Counted from the stretch's first letter, positions 23,848 through 33,278 are shown. The stretch is 64,000 nt of DNA from Paraburkholderia sediminicola (GCF_902859805.1 NZ_CADIKC010000009.1:1-64000), one strand, 5' to 3'. Program-made: numbers and translations. Notes: generated from the sequence alone by a model not told the origin.

Positions 23848-25239
23848 ATGAGCGAGTCAGTAAAGCGCGCGTTTGAAGGTGTAAAGCTGTTTCCGTTCTG
23901 GCTGGACAATCCGCGTGCACCGGCTGTCGAACGGGAGTTGATCGGTCCGACTTCCGCGGATCTGGTGATCGTTGGCGGTGGGTTCACGGGTTTGTGGGCC
24001 GCGATTCAGGCGAAAGAAGCCGACCCGTCGCTCGACGTCGTGCTGGTTGAAGCGGGGAAGGTGGCTTACGGCGCATCGGGTCGCCCGGGCGGGATCATTT
24101 CCACGTCGGTGATGCATGGTCTGCCGAATGCGACGCGCGTATTTCCGCAAGACCTCGACGTGCTGGAAAAGCTGGGCCAGGAGAATCTCGACGGCTTCAA
24201 GGAATCGTTGACGCGTTACGGCATTGAAGCGGACGTCGAATGGAATGGCGAGATGACAGTCGCGGTCGACCCGGGACATCTCGGTCATCTGAAAGGCGAT
24301 TACGAACTGCACGTGGCCCACGGGCATGATGTCGTTTTGCTCGACAGCAAAGGTGCGCGCGAACAACTCGATTCACCGCTCTTCGCAGGCGCGATGTGGT
24401 CGCGCAATCGCAGCGGCACGATTCATCCGGCGAAGCTCGCATGGGGCCTGAAGGCCGCTGCGTTGAAACTCGGTGTGCGTTTGCACGAACACTCGCCGAT
24501 CACGCGCATGGAAGATCTCGGCGCAACGATGATGGTGCACACCCAGGCGGGCAGCATCGAAACGCCACGCGTGCTGCTTGGCACCGGCACCGCAGACGTG
24601 GGCGTGACCGACATCAAGCGCCGTGTAATGCAGGTGCGCGACCACATCATCGCGACTGCGCCGTTGAGCGACGAGCAGTTGGCGCGCATTGGCTGGAACA
24701 ATCGCCAGGGCATCTACGATACGCGTACGCAGCTCAATTATTTCCGTCTCACCAAAGACAACCGGATCATCTTCGGCGGCCGCGTGAGCTATCACTTCGG
24801 CGGCGATCCAAATCCGGCCGCGGATCGTGACGAGAGCACATACTACAAGCTCGCCGAGGCGTTCTACCGCACGTTCCCGCAACTGGACGACGTGCGCTTC
24901 ACCCATGCATGGGGTGGCCCGATCGACTATTGCTCACGCGGTGCCGTGTTCGCGCGCCGCTATCACGGCGGCAAGAGCGTGTTCGTCGCGGGCTATACGG
25001 GTTTCGGCGTGGCGGGCAGCCGCTTTGGTGCGAAGATGGGGCTCGACATGCTGTGGAATCGCGAGACGCTGATTACGTCGCTGGATATTTCGCGCAAGGG
25101 GCCGTCGTACATTCCGCCGGAACCGCTGCGCTGGATCGCCGCGAAGATCACCTTCAACGCATTCGACGGCGCCGACGATCGCGGCGGCTGGCGGCGTCTC
25201 TGGATCAATTCGATCAAGGCGTTGGGCTTTCCGATGTAG
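23848..25239 (+). CDS. FAD-dependent amine/amino-acid oxidoreductase (DAO family)
   Basis: This 463-residue enzyme has a Rossmann FAD-binding motif (DLVIVGGGFTGLWAAIQA, about residues 34-51), the GRPGGIIS segment and a C-terminal GYTGFGVAGSRFGAKMG flavin-contact region, as in the DAO family that includes gamma-glutamylputrescine oxidase PuuB and glycine/sarcosine oxidases. It probably oxidises an amine to an aldehyde or imine. The neighbours, an NCS1 importer and an aldehyde dehydrogenase, support uptake, then oxidation, then acid formation. No glutamate-putrescine ligase is nearby, so a complete Puu pathway is not shown. Confidence 0.82.
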   Translation: MSESVKRAFEGVKLFPFWLDNPRAPAVERELIGPTSADLVIVGGGFTGLWAAIQAKEADPSLDVVLVEAGKVAYGASGRPGGIISTSVMHGLPNATRVFPQDLDVLEKLGQENLDGFKESLTRYGIEADVEWNGEMTVAVDPGHLGHLKGDYELHVAHGHDVVLLDSKGAREQLDSPLFAGAMWSRNRSGTIHPAKLAWGLKAAALKLGVRLHEHSPITRMEDLGATMMVHTQAGSIETPRVLLGTGTADVGVTDIKRRVMQVRDHIIATAPLSDEQLARIGWNNRQGIYDTRTQLNYFRLTKDNRIIFGGRVSYHFGGDPNPAADRDESTYYKLAEAFYRTFPQLDDVRFTHAWGGPIDYCSRGAVFARRYHGGKSVFVAGYTGFGVAGSRFGAKMGLDMLWNRETLITSLDISRKGPSYIPPEPLRWIAAKITFNAFDGADDRGGWRRLWINSIKALGFPM

Positions 25240-25263
25240 TTGATGCGGGAGGTGTCGATGTGA

Positions 25264-25346
25264 CTGGCGGTTTTTTATTCATTGCCGCCAGAATAAAAAA
25301 ACCGCACCTTAAGGGGTGCCGCACCTTACGGTGCGGGGGTGCGGTT
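25264..25346. terminator. Tandem hairpins between convergent genes
   Basis: Two hairpins lie between the converging oxidase (+) and cupin (-) genes. The first is ctggcgg (25264-25270) with ccgccag (25285-25291), with a T run in its loop. The second is aaccgcacc (25300-25308) with ggtgcggtt (25338-25346), enclosing an inner ccgcacc/ggtgcgg. Flanking A and T runs make bidirectional termination plausible. Confidence 0.7.
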
Positions 25347-25378
25347 CTAGTTGAAGCAACGTTGCGATGCAGTATGAA

Positions 25379-25750
25379 TCAACCGCAGTACACGATGCTG
25401 TACTTCTTGGTCGCTACCGGCATGTGCCACGTGCCCGAGAAGCCCTTGTGCAGGATGAAGGCGTCGCCGGCGGCATAGCGTTCGCTGCGGCCGTCGTCGC
25501 TGGTGATGACGACTTCGCCTTCGATCAGCACGCAGACTTCGTGGATCGGCAGATCGGCCAGCTTCAGCGTGCCCGCATCGCATTGCCATACGCCGGCGGA
25601 CAGCATGTTGCTCGCGTCGGAGAATGCGTTGAGGGCGTGCGGCGCCTTGGCGCCTTCGAGAATGACGTCGGCGGGATCGTGCAAGGCGGGGTTCAGACCG
25701 GAAGCGCCGGGGCCTTTAGCGTCGATGCGGGTGAAAGTGATGGTGCTCAT
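25379..25750 (-). CDS. Cupin-domain protein (DUF861/EutQ-like)
   Basis: This 123-residue single-domain cupin contains the small beta-barrel core with IHEVCVLIEGEVVITSDDG and AGDAFILHKGFSGTW, the pattern of the DUF861 (EutQ/ureidoglycolate-related) group. The ATG at 25750 is chosen because aggaga lies just upstream; a longer in-frame start at 25861 adds an implausible Ser/Asn-rich leader. It is encoded opposite to its neighbours but sits inside the permease/oxidase/dehydrogenase set, so it may be a small metabolic accessory or sensor of that pathway. Confidence 0.78.
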   Translation of the reverse strand: MSTITFTRIDAKGPGASGLNPALHDPADVILEGAKAPHALNAFSDASNMLSAGVWQCDAGTLKLADLPIHEVCVLIEGEVVITSDDGRSERYAAGDAFILHKGFSGTWHMPVATKKYSIVYCG

Positions 25751-25958
25751 GTGTCTCTCCTGGTTAATGTGTTTCGAAAGCGAGTGATTCGATGACGGAA
25801 TCGAAGCAGAACCGGAGTCTGAGCCAAAGCTGCGTAGCGATGAATTTCGATTTGAAGACATTCAGATTGAGCGGCGTCGATGTAAAGCATTCGATACCGC
25901 TCCCGGGCGCTTTGCCGGCCCAAGGTCTGACCCAACCATTCATGTAAAGGACAAGCCC

Positions 25959-27395
25959 ATGCAACACGCCAAACAGTTTTATATCGACGGACAATGGGTC
26001 GATCCGCAAAACGCGGCTGGCGCTGCCACGCTCGACGTGATCGATCCGTCCACGGCTACCGCGTTCGCGCAGATTTCGCTCGGCAGCGCGGCTGATGTGG
26101 ACCGTGCTGTAGCCGCGGCGAAGCGTGCCTTTCCGGCCTACAGCGAGACGACGATCGCGCAGCGCATCGATCTGCTGCAAGCGATCCTGGACGTCTACCG
26201 CAAGCGCTACGACGACATGGTGCATGCGATCAGCCGCGAGATGGGCGCGCCGCTGCAATATGCGAACGACGCGCAGGCATGGACCGGCGTCGCGCATCTG
26301 GAAACAATGATCCGCACGCTCGACACGTTCGAATTCGAGTACGTGAAGAGCAGCATTCTGATCCGCAAGGAAGCAGTCGGCGTGTGCGGGCTGATCACGC
26401 CGTGGAACTGGCCGGCCTTGCAGATCGCCACCAAGGTCGTGCCCGCGCTCGCGGCCGGCTGCACGATGGTGCTCAAGCCTTCTGAACTGGCGCCGCTCTC
26501 CGGCATCATCTTCGCCGAGATCCTCGACGAAGCGGGCGTGCCGGCCGGCGTGTTCAACCTCGTCAACGGCGAAGGCGCGACGGTGGGCGAGGCGATGTCG
26601 CGTCATCCGGATATCGACATGATGTCGTTCACCGGCTCGACGCGTGCGGGCGTGCAGGTCGCGAAGGCCGCGGCGGATACGGTCAAACGCGTGCACCAGG
26701 AGCTGGGCGGCAAATCGGCCAACCTGATTCTCGAAGATGCCGATCTGAAGCAGGCTGTGACGCGTGGCGCCCGTGCATGTTTCGACAACAGCGGCCAGTC
26801 GTGCGATGCGCCCACGCGCATGTTCGTGCCGCGCGCACGCCTCGCCGAGGCATTGGCATATGCGAAGGAAGCGGCTGAAGCCCTGGTGGTCGGTCCCGCG
26901 GATGCGAAGGGCATCGATCTCGGACCGGTCATCAGCGAGCAGCAGTTCGACAAGATCCAGCGGCTGATCGGCGTGGGCGTTGAAGAGGGCGCCACGCTGG
27001 TGGCCGGTGGCCCGGGCCGTCCCGAAGGATTGAAGGATGGTTACTTCGTCCGCCCGACGGTGTTCGGCAATGTCACGCCGAACATGACGATCGCGCGCGA
27101 AGAGATTTTCGGACCGGTGCTGTCGATCCTCGGCTACGACTCCGAAGATGAAGCGATCGCGATGGCCAACGACAGCCTCTACGGTCTCGCGGGCTATGTG
27201 CAGTCCGCCTCGATCGAGCATGCGCATGCCGTGGCGAAACGCCTGCGTACCGGCACGATCTATCTGAACTACGCGGACTACAACCCCGATGCGCCGTTCG
27301 GCGGCTTCAAGCAATCGGGCAATGGCCGCGAGTACGGCGAGTTCGGGCTCGAGGATTTTCTGGAGATCAAGGGCGTGGTGGGTTACGCGAGCTGA
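25959..27395 (+). CDS. NAD(P)-dependent aldehyde dehydrogenase
   Basis: This 478-residue enzyme oxidises an aldehyde to the acid. Catalytic residues are in place: HQELGGKS with Glu248 and NSGQSCDAPTRM with Cys282; the cofactor region TPWNWPALQIATKV and the FTGSTRAG motif are also present. The start follows aaaggacaagccc. It likely completes the oxidation begun by the FAD oxidoreductase. Overall sequence resembles the broad-substrate group; no specific substrate can be assigned. Confidence 0.88.
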   Translation: MQHAKQFYIDGQWVDPQNAAGAATLDVIDPSTATAFAQISLGSAADVDRAVAAAKRAFPAYSETTIAQRIDLLQAILDVYRKRYDDMVHAISREMGAPLQYANDAQAWTGVAHLETMIRTLDTFEFEYVKSSILIRKEAVGVCGLITPWNWPALQIATKVVPALAAGCTMVLKPSELAPLSGIIFAEILDEAGVPAGVFNLVNGEGATVGEAMSRHPDIDMMSFTGSTRAGVQVAKAAADTVKRVHQELGGKSANLILEDADLKQAVTRGARACFDNSGQSCDAPTRMFVPRARLAEALAYAKEAAEALVVGPADAKGIDLGPVISEQQFDKIQRLIGVGVEEGATLVAGGPGRPEGLKDGYFVRPTVFGNVTPNMTIAREEIFGPVLSILGYDSEDEAIAMANDSLYGLAGYVQSASIEHAHAVAKRLRTGTIYLNYADYNPDAPFGGFKQSGNGREYGEFGLEDFLEIKGVVGYAS

Positions 27396-27524
27396 GGCTG
27401 CGCGACGGCCGGTCGGTGAGAGCCATCATCGCGTCGGCCGTTTTCCGATGGCGGTTCCAATCTGCGAACTCCGTTTGCGGGCGTCTATAATCTTTGCCGG
27501 AATTCGCCATCGGATCTTGAACCT

Positions 27525-27983
27525 GTGAAAACGACTATCGCTATTGCACTTGCGGCGCTTGCCCTGAGCGGCTGTATGTCCGCCGAAAAACAGGAAGCTC
27601 AGGCGCGTGACTTTACCCGCTCAGAGAACCTGCTCGATAGCGCCCAGCGTAACGCCGCGGTCGGGTGCGCGGATCAGGCGCAATGCGACAAAGCCTGGTC
27701 GCTCACGAAGGACTACGTGGCGGCGCATTCTTACACGTCGATCGTCCGCGCGGACGCGGTAGCAATCGAGACCGATGTGCCTGGCCGCTCGGGCCATGCG
27801 GTCTATTCGGCCACGCGCGTGGCCAAGGGCAGCGGGGCGACGATCACGCTGTACGCGCAGTGCCGTGGCATGTACGGCCAGGATCGCGCGATGGGCTCCG
27901 ACTACGATGATTGCGTCAAGCAAATCGGTCCGACTCAAAACGGCTTCGTGCCGTATCTGAAGCAACACCTGTCCAGCCAGTAA
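27525..27983 (+). CDS. Small lipoprotein, conserved hypothetical
   Basis: This 152-residue protein starts at GTG 27525 and has a short lipoprotein signal with lipobox LSGC (Cys17). The mature part contains four cysteines (GCADQAQC; AQC; DDC) that could form two disulfides. It is probably anchored to the outer or inner membrane facing the periplasm. I do not recognise a family; the general look is of Burkholderiales cell-envelope lipoproteins. Confidence 0.72.
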   Translation: MKTTIAIALAALALSGCMSAEKQEAQARDFTRSENLLDSAQRNAAVGCADQAQCDKAWSLTKDYVAAHSYTSIVRADAVAIETDVPGRSGHAVYSATRVAKGSGATITLYAQCRGMYGQDRAMGSDYDDCVKQIGPTQNGFVPYLKQHLSSQ

Positions 27984-28018
27984 AGAACGTACCTTCGAAC
28001 GAACTTTCGAACGAACCT

Positions 28019-29512
28019 TCAGGTCGCGGAGTGACGCGACATCATCCGTTCGAATGCATCGACGATACGCTGCACGTATGGATTCTTGTGGGCGAGGGTG
28101 CCGGTTGCGCGTTCGAAGTGCGCCAGCATGGTCGCGTTCGCTTCGAAGATCAGCACCTGTCCGTCGGGCAGCACCGTGAAGTCGATTCCACCGTAGTCGA
28201 GATCGAGCCGTTTGCCGATCGCCGCGATCGCCTTCATGACACGCTCGCCGAGCGCAGTGTGCGGATTGTCGAGGAAGCGCCGCTCTTCCTCCAGTTTCCA
28301 CGGATGCTGTTCCATGTCGGCGGAGTAGTAGTGCACCATCCAGTGCGGCGAAATCGCCAGATGGTAGGGAAACGGCTCCCGGTCGACAAAAATGATCCGG
28401 TATTTGCGGTAGAAACCGTCGGCGCTGCGATAGTCGCGAAACGCCGTGAGATAACAAACTTCGGTTTGTGCCGAGCGCCACGATTCGAGCGCGGCGGGAC
28501 TCTCGCATAGCGTCAGCCCTTCGCCGCCGTGTGTCGCGGCAGGGCGCGCGAGGACCGGAAAGTCGATGCCAGCCGCCACGAGCTGGGCGTCAAGCGCGCT
28601 GTGTGAAGCTGGCGTGGTTTCGCTGCGTACGCAAGGCGCTACCTGCACGTCCGGCAATCCATCGAACAGGCTCGCGGTGTGATGCCGTTGGGTTCGGGCG
28701 ATAGCGTCAGGCGGATTGAGCACGGGTCGCGCACAGCGCGAGACGAAGCGCGCGAGTCGCCTGGAGAGCGGGGCGGCGATATCCGCATCGCCGATCGCGT
28801 TGAACACGAGGTCGTAGGCGGGCAACTGCTGGTCTTCTTCGGCCGCGGCGTAGTCGATAGCGTATTTGATGCGGCAGCAGGTCGTGCTGGGCAGCAGGGC
28901 ATCGAACGGCACATTGCCGGCAGTGTGTGCCGCGCAGAGGATCAGCACGCGGCGCTGCCCGGCGCCGCTTCCCTCGATAAAGACACGCTGGATCCGATAG
29001 GCACGTTCCCGATACGCGGCGGCTTCGCTTGCGCGTTCACCGTCTGCGAGGATGGCAGCCAGATTCTGGCAAGCGACCGCGACGTGGGGATCGAGCGTCA
29101 GAACGAGGCGATACCAGTATTCGGCGATCTCATGATCGCTTTTCATGAAGTATCCGGTCGCGACATCGCAGAGATTCGCGGTACTGGCGTTGGGTGCCGC
29201 AGCGGCGTAGGCGTCCAGCGTGTGGGCGGCGATCAGATGCGCGACTGCGGCCAGCTCGTCGCCGTCGGCGCGTCGCGTTTCGGCGAGCGCGCGGTGACGG
29301 GACGGGTCGAGCGAGGCGCTGCCGCCGGCATACCCCGCTGACGTGCTCGGAGGCTGTGCCTTGCGGTCGGCTTCGTTGTGGGGATTCTGGGTCACGGTCG
29401 ATCGGGATAGCGGCAGGGCGACGCGCCGCTGCGCACTCGGAGCATAGCGGGCGTGCATGCGATTCAGCTTACAGCGCCGCGGGTCCGCCAGCCCGCCACC
29501 CCGCCACATCAC
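28019..29512 (-). CDS. TPR / ATP-grasp domain protein
   Basis: This protein of up to 497 residues has TPR-like helices (about 95-165), a linker reminiscent of a pre-ATP-grasp domain (VLILCAAHTAGNVPFDAL) and an ATP-grasp-like C terminus: FPVLARPAATHGGEG, then YGGIDFTVLPDGQVLIFEAN, the D..GIDF and E.N metal-binding signatures. It probably ligates a carboxylate to an amine or thiol using ATP; substrates are unknown. The start is uncertain: GTG 29512 or ATG 29509 overlap the upstream LysR stop (TAGTGATG) and suggest coupling, while ATG 29458 and GTG 29394 are alternatives without clear ribosome sites. Confidence 0.72.
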   Translation of the reverse strand: MMWRGGGLADPRRCKLNRMHARYAPSAQRRVALPLSRSTVTQNPHNEADRKAQPPSTSAGYAGGSASLDPSRHRALAETRRADGDELAAVAHLIAAHTLDAYAAAAPNASTANLCDVATGYFMKSDHEIAEYWYRLVLTLDPHVAVACQNLAAILADGERASEAAAYRERAYRIQRVFIEGSGAGQRRVLILCAAHTAGNVPFDALLPSTTCCRIKYAIDYAAAEEDQQLPAYDLVFNAIGDADIAAPLSRRLARFVSRCARPVLNPPDAIARTQRHHTASLFDGLPDVQVAPCVRSETTPASHSALDAQLVAAGIDFPVLARPAATHGGEGLTLCESPAALESWRSAQTEVCYLTAFRDYRSADGFYRKYRIIFVDREPFPYHLAISPHWMVHYYSADMEQHPWKLEEERRFLDNPHTALGERVMKAIAAIGKRLDLDYGGIDFTVLPDGQVLIFEANATMLAHFERATGTLAHKNPYVQRIVDAFERMMSRHSAT

Positions 29513-30462
29513 TACAGCAGCAGTTCGATCGAATGAAACAGGCGGCGCAATTCAGGGTCTTGCGAGCGCGCGCCTTCGTCGACGACTTCGCGCAAACACT
29601 CGAGAAAACACGTGGCTGCCGGACTCGTCGGCGCGCCGCGGCGTGACGTGATGCTGACGATGGTTTCATCCACCGTCTCGCGCAAGGGCAGCGCCCATAG
29701 GTTTTCCTTCGCGATGAGCACCTCGACGAGCGGCCACGGAAAAATGCTGACCATGTCCGTTCGTGCGAGCAGGCCGAGCACGACCGAGAGCGAGTGCGCG
29801 AGGTGGATTGTGTGCGGCACCTTCATGCCGCGCTTGCGAAACAGATTGTCCGAGATCGACTCGCGGCTTGCCGGGTCCCAGTTGAGCACCCATTCGGCGT
29901 CCTCCAGTTCGAGCAGCGTGCGGCAACCCGCCTTCGGATGGTCACGCCGCGCACACACGGCCGAATGCGTTGAAAACAGCGGTACGTTGTGAAACTCCGA
30001 TTGCGGCGAAGCAGGCGGCGGACGGCCGATCGAGAAGTCGAGACTGCCGTCGCGCAGACGCGGTTGCACGACGCCCAGCAGCCCCTCAAAAAATTCCAGT
30101 TGCACCTCCGGCATGCGCTGCCGGAAACGCTGCACGGTGGGCGGCAGAAAAGTCAGCGCCACCCACGGCGTGACGCCGATCGACAGTTTGCCGGCCGCCG
30201 CGCCGCGCATCGCCTCGATCTCCGCTTCCGCGCGCTGCAACTGACCGAGCACCAGCCGCGCATGCACGACCAGCGCGCGCCCGAACTCCGTGAACGCGAC
30301 GCCGCTCGCGCCGCGCACCAGCAATGGCGCGTGCAGATCGGCCTCCAGTTCGCGCATGGCCTTGGTTACGGCGGCCGGCGAAAGGTCGAGCGAACGGGCG
30401 GCGGCCCGGATACTGCCGGTATCCGCAATGGCCGCTAAGGTGCTGAGTTGATGCAGTTTCAT
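29512..30462 (-). CDS. LysR-family transcriptional regulator
   Basis: This 316-residue regulator has the helix-turn-helix GSIRAAARSLDLSPAAVTKA at residues about 17-36 and a standard effector domain. ATG 30462 fits the family start MKLHQLSTLAAI; a longer frame to 30507 adds an unrelated leader. It is divergent from the M20 amidohydrolase gene (118-base spacer), so regulation of amidohydrolase and the following MFS transporter is the simplest guess. It also overlaps the ATP-grasp gene downstream. Confidence 0.85.
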   Translation of the reverse strand: MKLHQLSTLAAIADTGSIRAAARSLDLSPAAVTKAMRELEADLHAPLLVRGASGVAFTEFGRALVVHARLVLGQLQRAEAEIEAMRGAAAGKLSIGVTPWVALTFLPPTVQRFRQRMPEVQLEFFEGLLGVVQPRLRDGSLDFSIGRPPPASPQSEFHNVPLFSTHSAVCARRDHPKAGCRTLLELEDAEWVLNWDPASRESISDNLFRKRGMKVPHTIHLAHSLSVVLGLLARTDMVSIFPWPLVEVLIAKENLWALPLRETVDETIVSITSRRGAPTSPAATCFLECLREVVDEGARSQDPELRRLFHSIELLL

Positions 30463-30580
30463 CTGGAAAACCCGTATATGGGTGGCAACCATAGGTTGCT
30501 GGCGCAACGATTCTACGCCTGCCGCTGGAAAATCGGCGTGGTTATGCTCGGTTCACGCTTTCATAGACGGAGACAACATC

Positions 30581-31753
30581 GTGAACACCATGGCCATCCC
30601 GGCGGGCATCGCCGAACTCGAAGACGAAATGATCGCGCTGCGCCGCCGCATCCACGCGCAGCCCGAATTGGCTTACGAAGAGTTCGCTACCGGCGACCTG
30701 GTCGCCGAGCGCTTGCAGGAGTGGGGCTACACCGTGCATCGCGGGCTGGGTCAGACCGGTGTTGTAGGGCAACTGAAAGTAGGCAATGGCACGCGCAAGC
30801 TCGGCCTGCGCGCCGACATGGACGCACTGCCGATCCACGAGACTACCGGCCTGCCGTACGCGAGCACCGTCCCCGGCAAGATGCATGCATGCGGCCATGA
30901 CGGCCACACGGCGATCCTGCTGGCGGCCGCCAAGCATCTGGCGCAGGAAAAAAGTTTCGACGGCACGTTGAACCTGATTTTCCAGCCCGCTGAAGAAGGT
31001 CAGGCCGGCGCGAAGAAAATGCTCGAAGACGGCCTGTTCGACAAATTCCCGTGCGACGCGGTCTTCGCGATGCACAACATGCCCGGTTTCCCCACCGGCA
31101 AGTTCGGCTTCCTGCCGGGCTCGTTCATGGCTTCGTCCGATACGGTGATCATCAAGGTGACCGGCCGCGGCGGTCATGGCGCGGTGCCGCACAAGGCGGT
31201 CGATCCGGTGGTGGTGTGCGCGCAGATCGTGCTGGCTTTGCAGTCGATCGTGTCGCGCAACATTGCGCCGCTCGACATGGCGATCATCACCGTCGGTGCG
31301 ATTCACGCCGGCGAAGCGCCGAACGTGATTCCTGAAACCGCGGAGATGCGCCTGTCCGTGCGCGCGTTGAAGCCCGAGGTTCGCGACTATTTGCAGGAGC
31401 GCATCACGGCGGTCGCCTGCGGGCAGGCGGCGGTGTTCGGCGCACGCGCGCATGTGGACTATCAACGACGTTATCCGGTGCTCGTCAACGATGCGCAGAT
31501 GACCGGTCTCGCACGGCAGGTCGCGCTCGACTGGCTTGGCGAAGACGGCTTGATTGCCGACATGCAACCGCTGACCGGCAGTGAAGACTTCGCGTTCCTG
31601 CTGGAGCGTTGCCCGGGCAGCTACCTGATCATCGGCAATGGCGACGGCGAGGGCGGTTGCATGGTCCACAACCCGGGCTATGACTTCAACGACGACTGCC
31701 TCGCGACCGGCGCGGCGTATTGGGTGCGGCTTGCGCAGACGTTCCTTGTCTGA
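30581..31753 (+). CDS. M20-family amidohydrolase (hippurate hydrolase-like)
   Basis: This 390-residue metal-dependent hydrolase removes an acyl group from N-acyl amino acids or similar amides. The M20D pattern is complete: RADMDALPIHE, HACGHDGHTA, FQPAEEGQAGAKKM, GRGGHGAVPHKAVDPV and the late GSEDFAFLLE metal ligand region. GTG 30581 is chosen because GGAG (30569-30572) sits eight bases upstream; the in-frame ATG 30590 is spaced too far. It is followed by an MFS transporter on the same strand and divergent from a LysR gene, suggesting an uptake-and-hydrolysis unit. Confidence 0.88.
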   Translation: MNTMAIPAGIAELEDEMIALRRRIHAQPELAYEEFATGDLVAERLQEWGYTVHRGLGQTGVVGQLKVGNGTRKLGLRADMDALPIHETTGLPYASTVPGKMHACGHDGHTAILLAAAKHLAQEKSFDGTLNLIFQPAEEGQAGAKKMLEDGLFDKFPCDAVFAMHNMPGFPTGKFGFLPGSFMASSDTVIIKVTGRGGHGAVPHKAVDPVVVCAQIVLALQSIVSRNIAPLDMAIITVGAIHAGEAPNVIPETAEMRLSVRALKPEVRDYLQERITAVACGQAAVFGARAHVDYQRRYPVLVNDAQMTGLARQVALDWLGEDGLIADMQPLTGSEDFAFLLERCPGSYLIIGNGDGEGGCMVHNPGYDFNDDCLATGAAYWVRLAQTFLV

Positions 31754-31905
31754 GGCAGATGGCATCGCGTTGAACTGAGGCCGTGCAAGGCTCCGAGGAT
31801 CACGAATATCCGCGGGGCCATCGAGGCCGTGTTGGAGCCAGTCAGACCGTCCATCGCTTTCAGGCGCGCAAGGCCGCAGGTCTGCGCATTGGCAGGAAGG
31901 ACACC

Positions 31906-33273
31906 ATGGAGACACAGATGGACTATTCCGCTACACCGCAACCCGCAGGCACCGACGCGTTGAATCTCGGTGACGCGTCGGCCATGCCGCCGGCCAAACG
32001 CACGGGCCACGCCAAAGCGATTGCTGCGATCACGCTCGGCAACGGCCTCGAGTTTTTCGATTTCACGATCTACAGTTTCTTCGCAACGATCATCGGCAAG
32101 TTGTATTTCCCGGTGGAAGGGCAGCTTGCGCAACTGATGCTGGCGGTCGGCACGTTCGGCGTGGGATTCATCATGCGTCCGGTGGGCGGCATTGTGCTCG
32201 GCGCCTATGCCGACCGCGCCGGCCGCAAGGCCGCGATGAGTCTCACACTGTGGCTGATGACGCTCGGTTCGGCGATCATCGCGTTCGCGCCGACGTACGC
32301 GGCGATCGGCATCGCCGCGCCGTTGCTGGTGATCCTTGCGCGATTGATTCAGGGCTTCGCGCTGGGCGGTGAGATCGGTGCATCGACATCGTTGCTGCTT
32401 GAATATGGCAGCGACAAGACGCGTGGATTCTACGGAAGCTGGCAGTTCGTGAGCCAGGGCTTGAACACCGTATGTGGCTCGCTGCTGGGTGTTGCGTTGG
32501 CGGCGGCGCTGTCCACTTCGGCGCTGGAGAGCTGGGGCTGGCGTGTGCCGTTTGTGATCGGCATGGCGATGGGGCCGATTGGCATTTACATCCGGCGGCA
32601 TCTGGACGAAACGTTGCCGGGCGTGGAAGACGGTACGGTTTCCGCGGCCCAGGCACCTGATGCACAGCCGGTTCGCAAGTTGTTCCGCGAACATTCGCGC
32701 GTGATCACGACCGGTGTGTTGACGACGATTGGCGGCACGGCCGCGAATTACATCGTGCTGTTTTATCTGTCGACCTACGCGATCCGGATTTTGCATTTCC
32801 CGATGTCGTCGGCGTTGTGGGCCGCGTGGACCGCGGCGATCGTGACGGTGATTTGCTCGCCGTTTGCGGGAGCGTTATCCGATCGCGTCGGGCGTAAACG
32901 TGTTTTGTGGATTTCGCGGGTGATGTTGATTGTTGCCGTGTATCCGGCCTTCATGATTATTAATGCTTTGCCTACGGTGCCGGTTTTGTTGTCTGTTGTT
33001 GCCGTGCTGGCTGTGTTTGTCGCGTTTACCGCGGTGCCTAATATCGTCATGTTGCCCGAGATGTTTCCGCGTGAGATTCGCGCTACCGGGATGTCGATTG
33101 TTTATTGTTTGGGCGTTTCGATTTTTGGCGGGTTTGCGCAGTTTTTTGCTACCTGGTTGATTCAGATTTCGGGGAGTAATCTGGCGCCTGCCTGGTATTT
33201 GATTGGGTGTGGGGTGGTGTCGTTGTTGCCGTTGCCGTTTATGCGGGAGACTGCAGGTAGGGCTATTGATTGA
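31906..33273 (+). CDS. MFS metabolite:H+ symporter
   Basis: This 455-residue, 12-helix transporter of the metabolite:H+ symporter group (KgtP/ProP/citrate-like) has GNGLEFFDFTIYSFFA at helix 1 and the loop motif GAYADRAGRKAA. Start ATG 31906 follows aggaagg. It probably imports an organic acid or amide that the upstream amidohydrolase handles. The last about 400 bases switch to T-ending and TTG-rich codons (for example tttgttgtctgttgttgcc), unlike the GC-ending codons before about 32,850; the switch points toward the repeat cassette just downstream. Confidence 0.85.
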   Translation: METQMDYSATPQPAGTDALNLGDASAMPPAKRTGHAKAIAAITLGNGLEFFDFTIYSFFATIIGKLYFPVEGQLAQLMLAVGTFGVGFIMRPVGGIVLGAYADRAGRKAAMSLTLWLMTLGSAIIAFAPTYAAIGIAAPLLVILARLIQGFALGGEIGASTSLLLEYGSDKTRGFYGSWQFVSQGLNTVCGSLLGVALAAALSTSALESWGWRVPFVIGMAMGPIGIYIRRHLDETLPGVEDGTVSAAQAPDAQPVRKLFREHSRVITTGVLTTIGGTAANYIVLFYLSTYAIRILHFPMSSALWAAWTAAIVTVICSPFAGALSDRVGRKRVLWISRVMLIVAVYPAFMIINALPTVPVLLSVVAVLAVFVAFTAVPNIVMLPEMFPREIRATGMSIVYCLGVSIFGGFAQFFATWLIQISGSNLAPAWYLIGCGVVSLLPLPFMRETAGRAID

Positions 33274-33278
33274 TGGGG

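Noticed and set aside
23848-27395. Complete Puu putrescine pathway
   Set aside because: Only oxidase and dehydrogenase types are present; ligase PuuA and hydrolase PuuD are absent.
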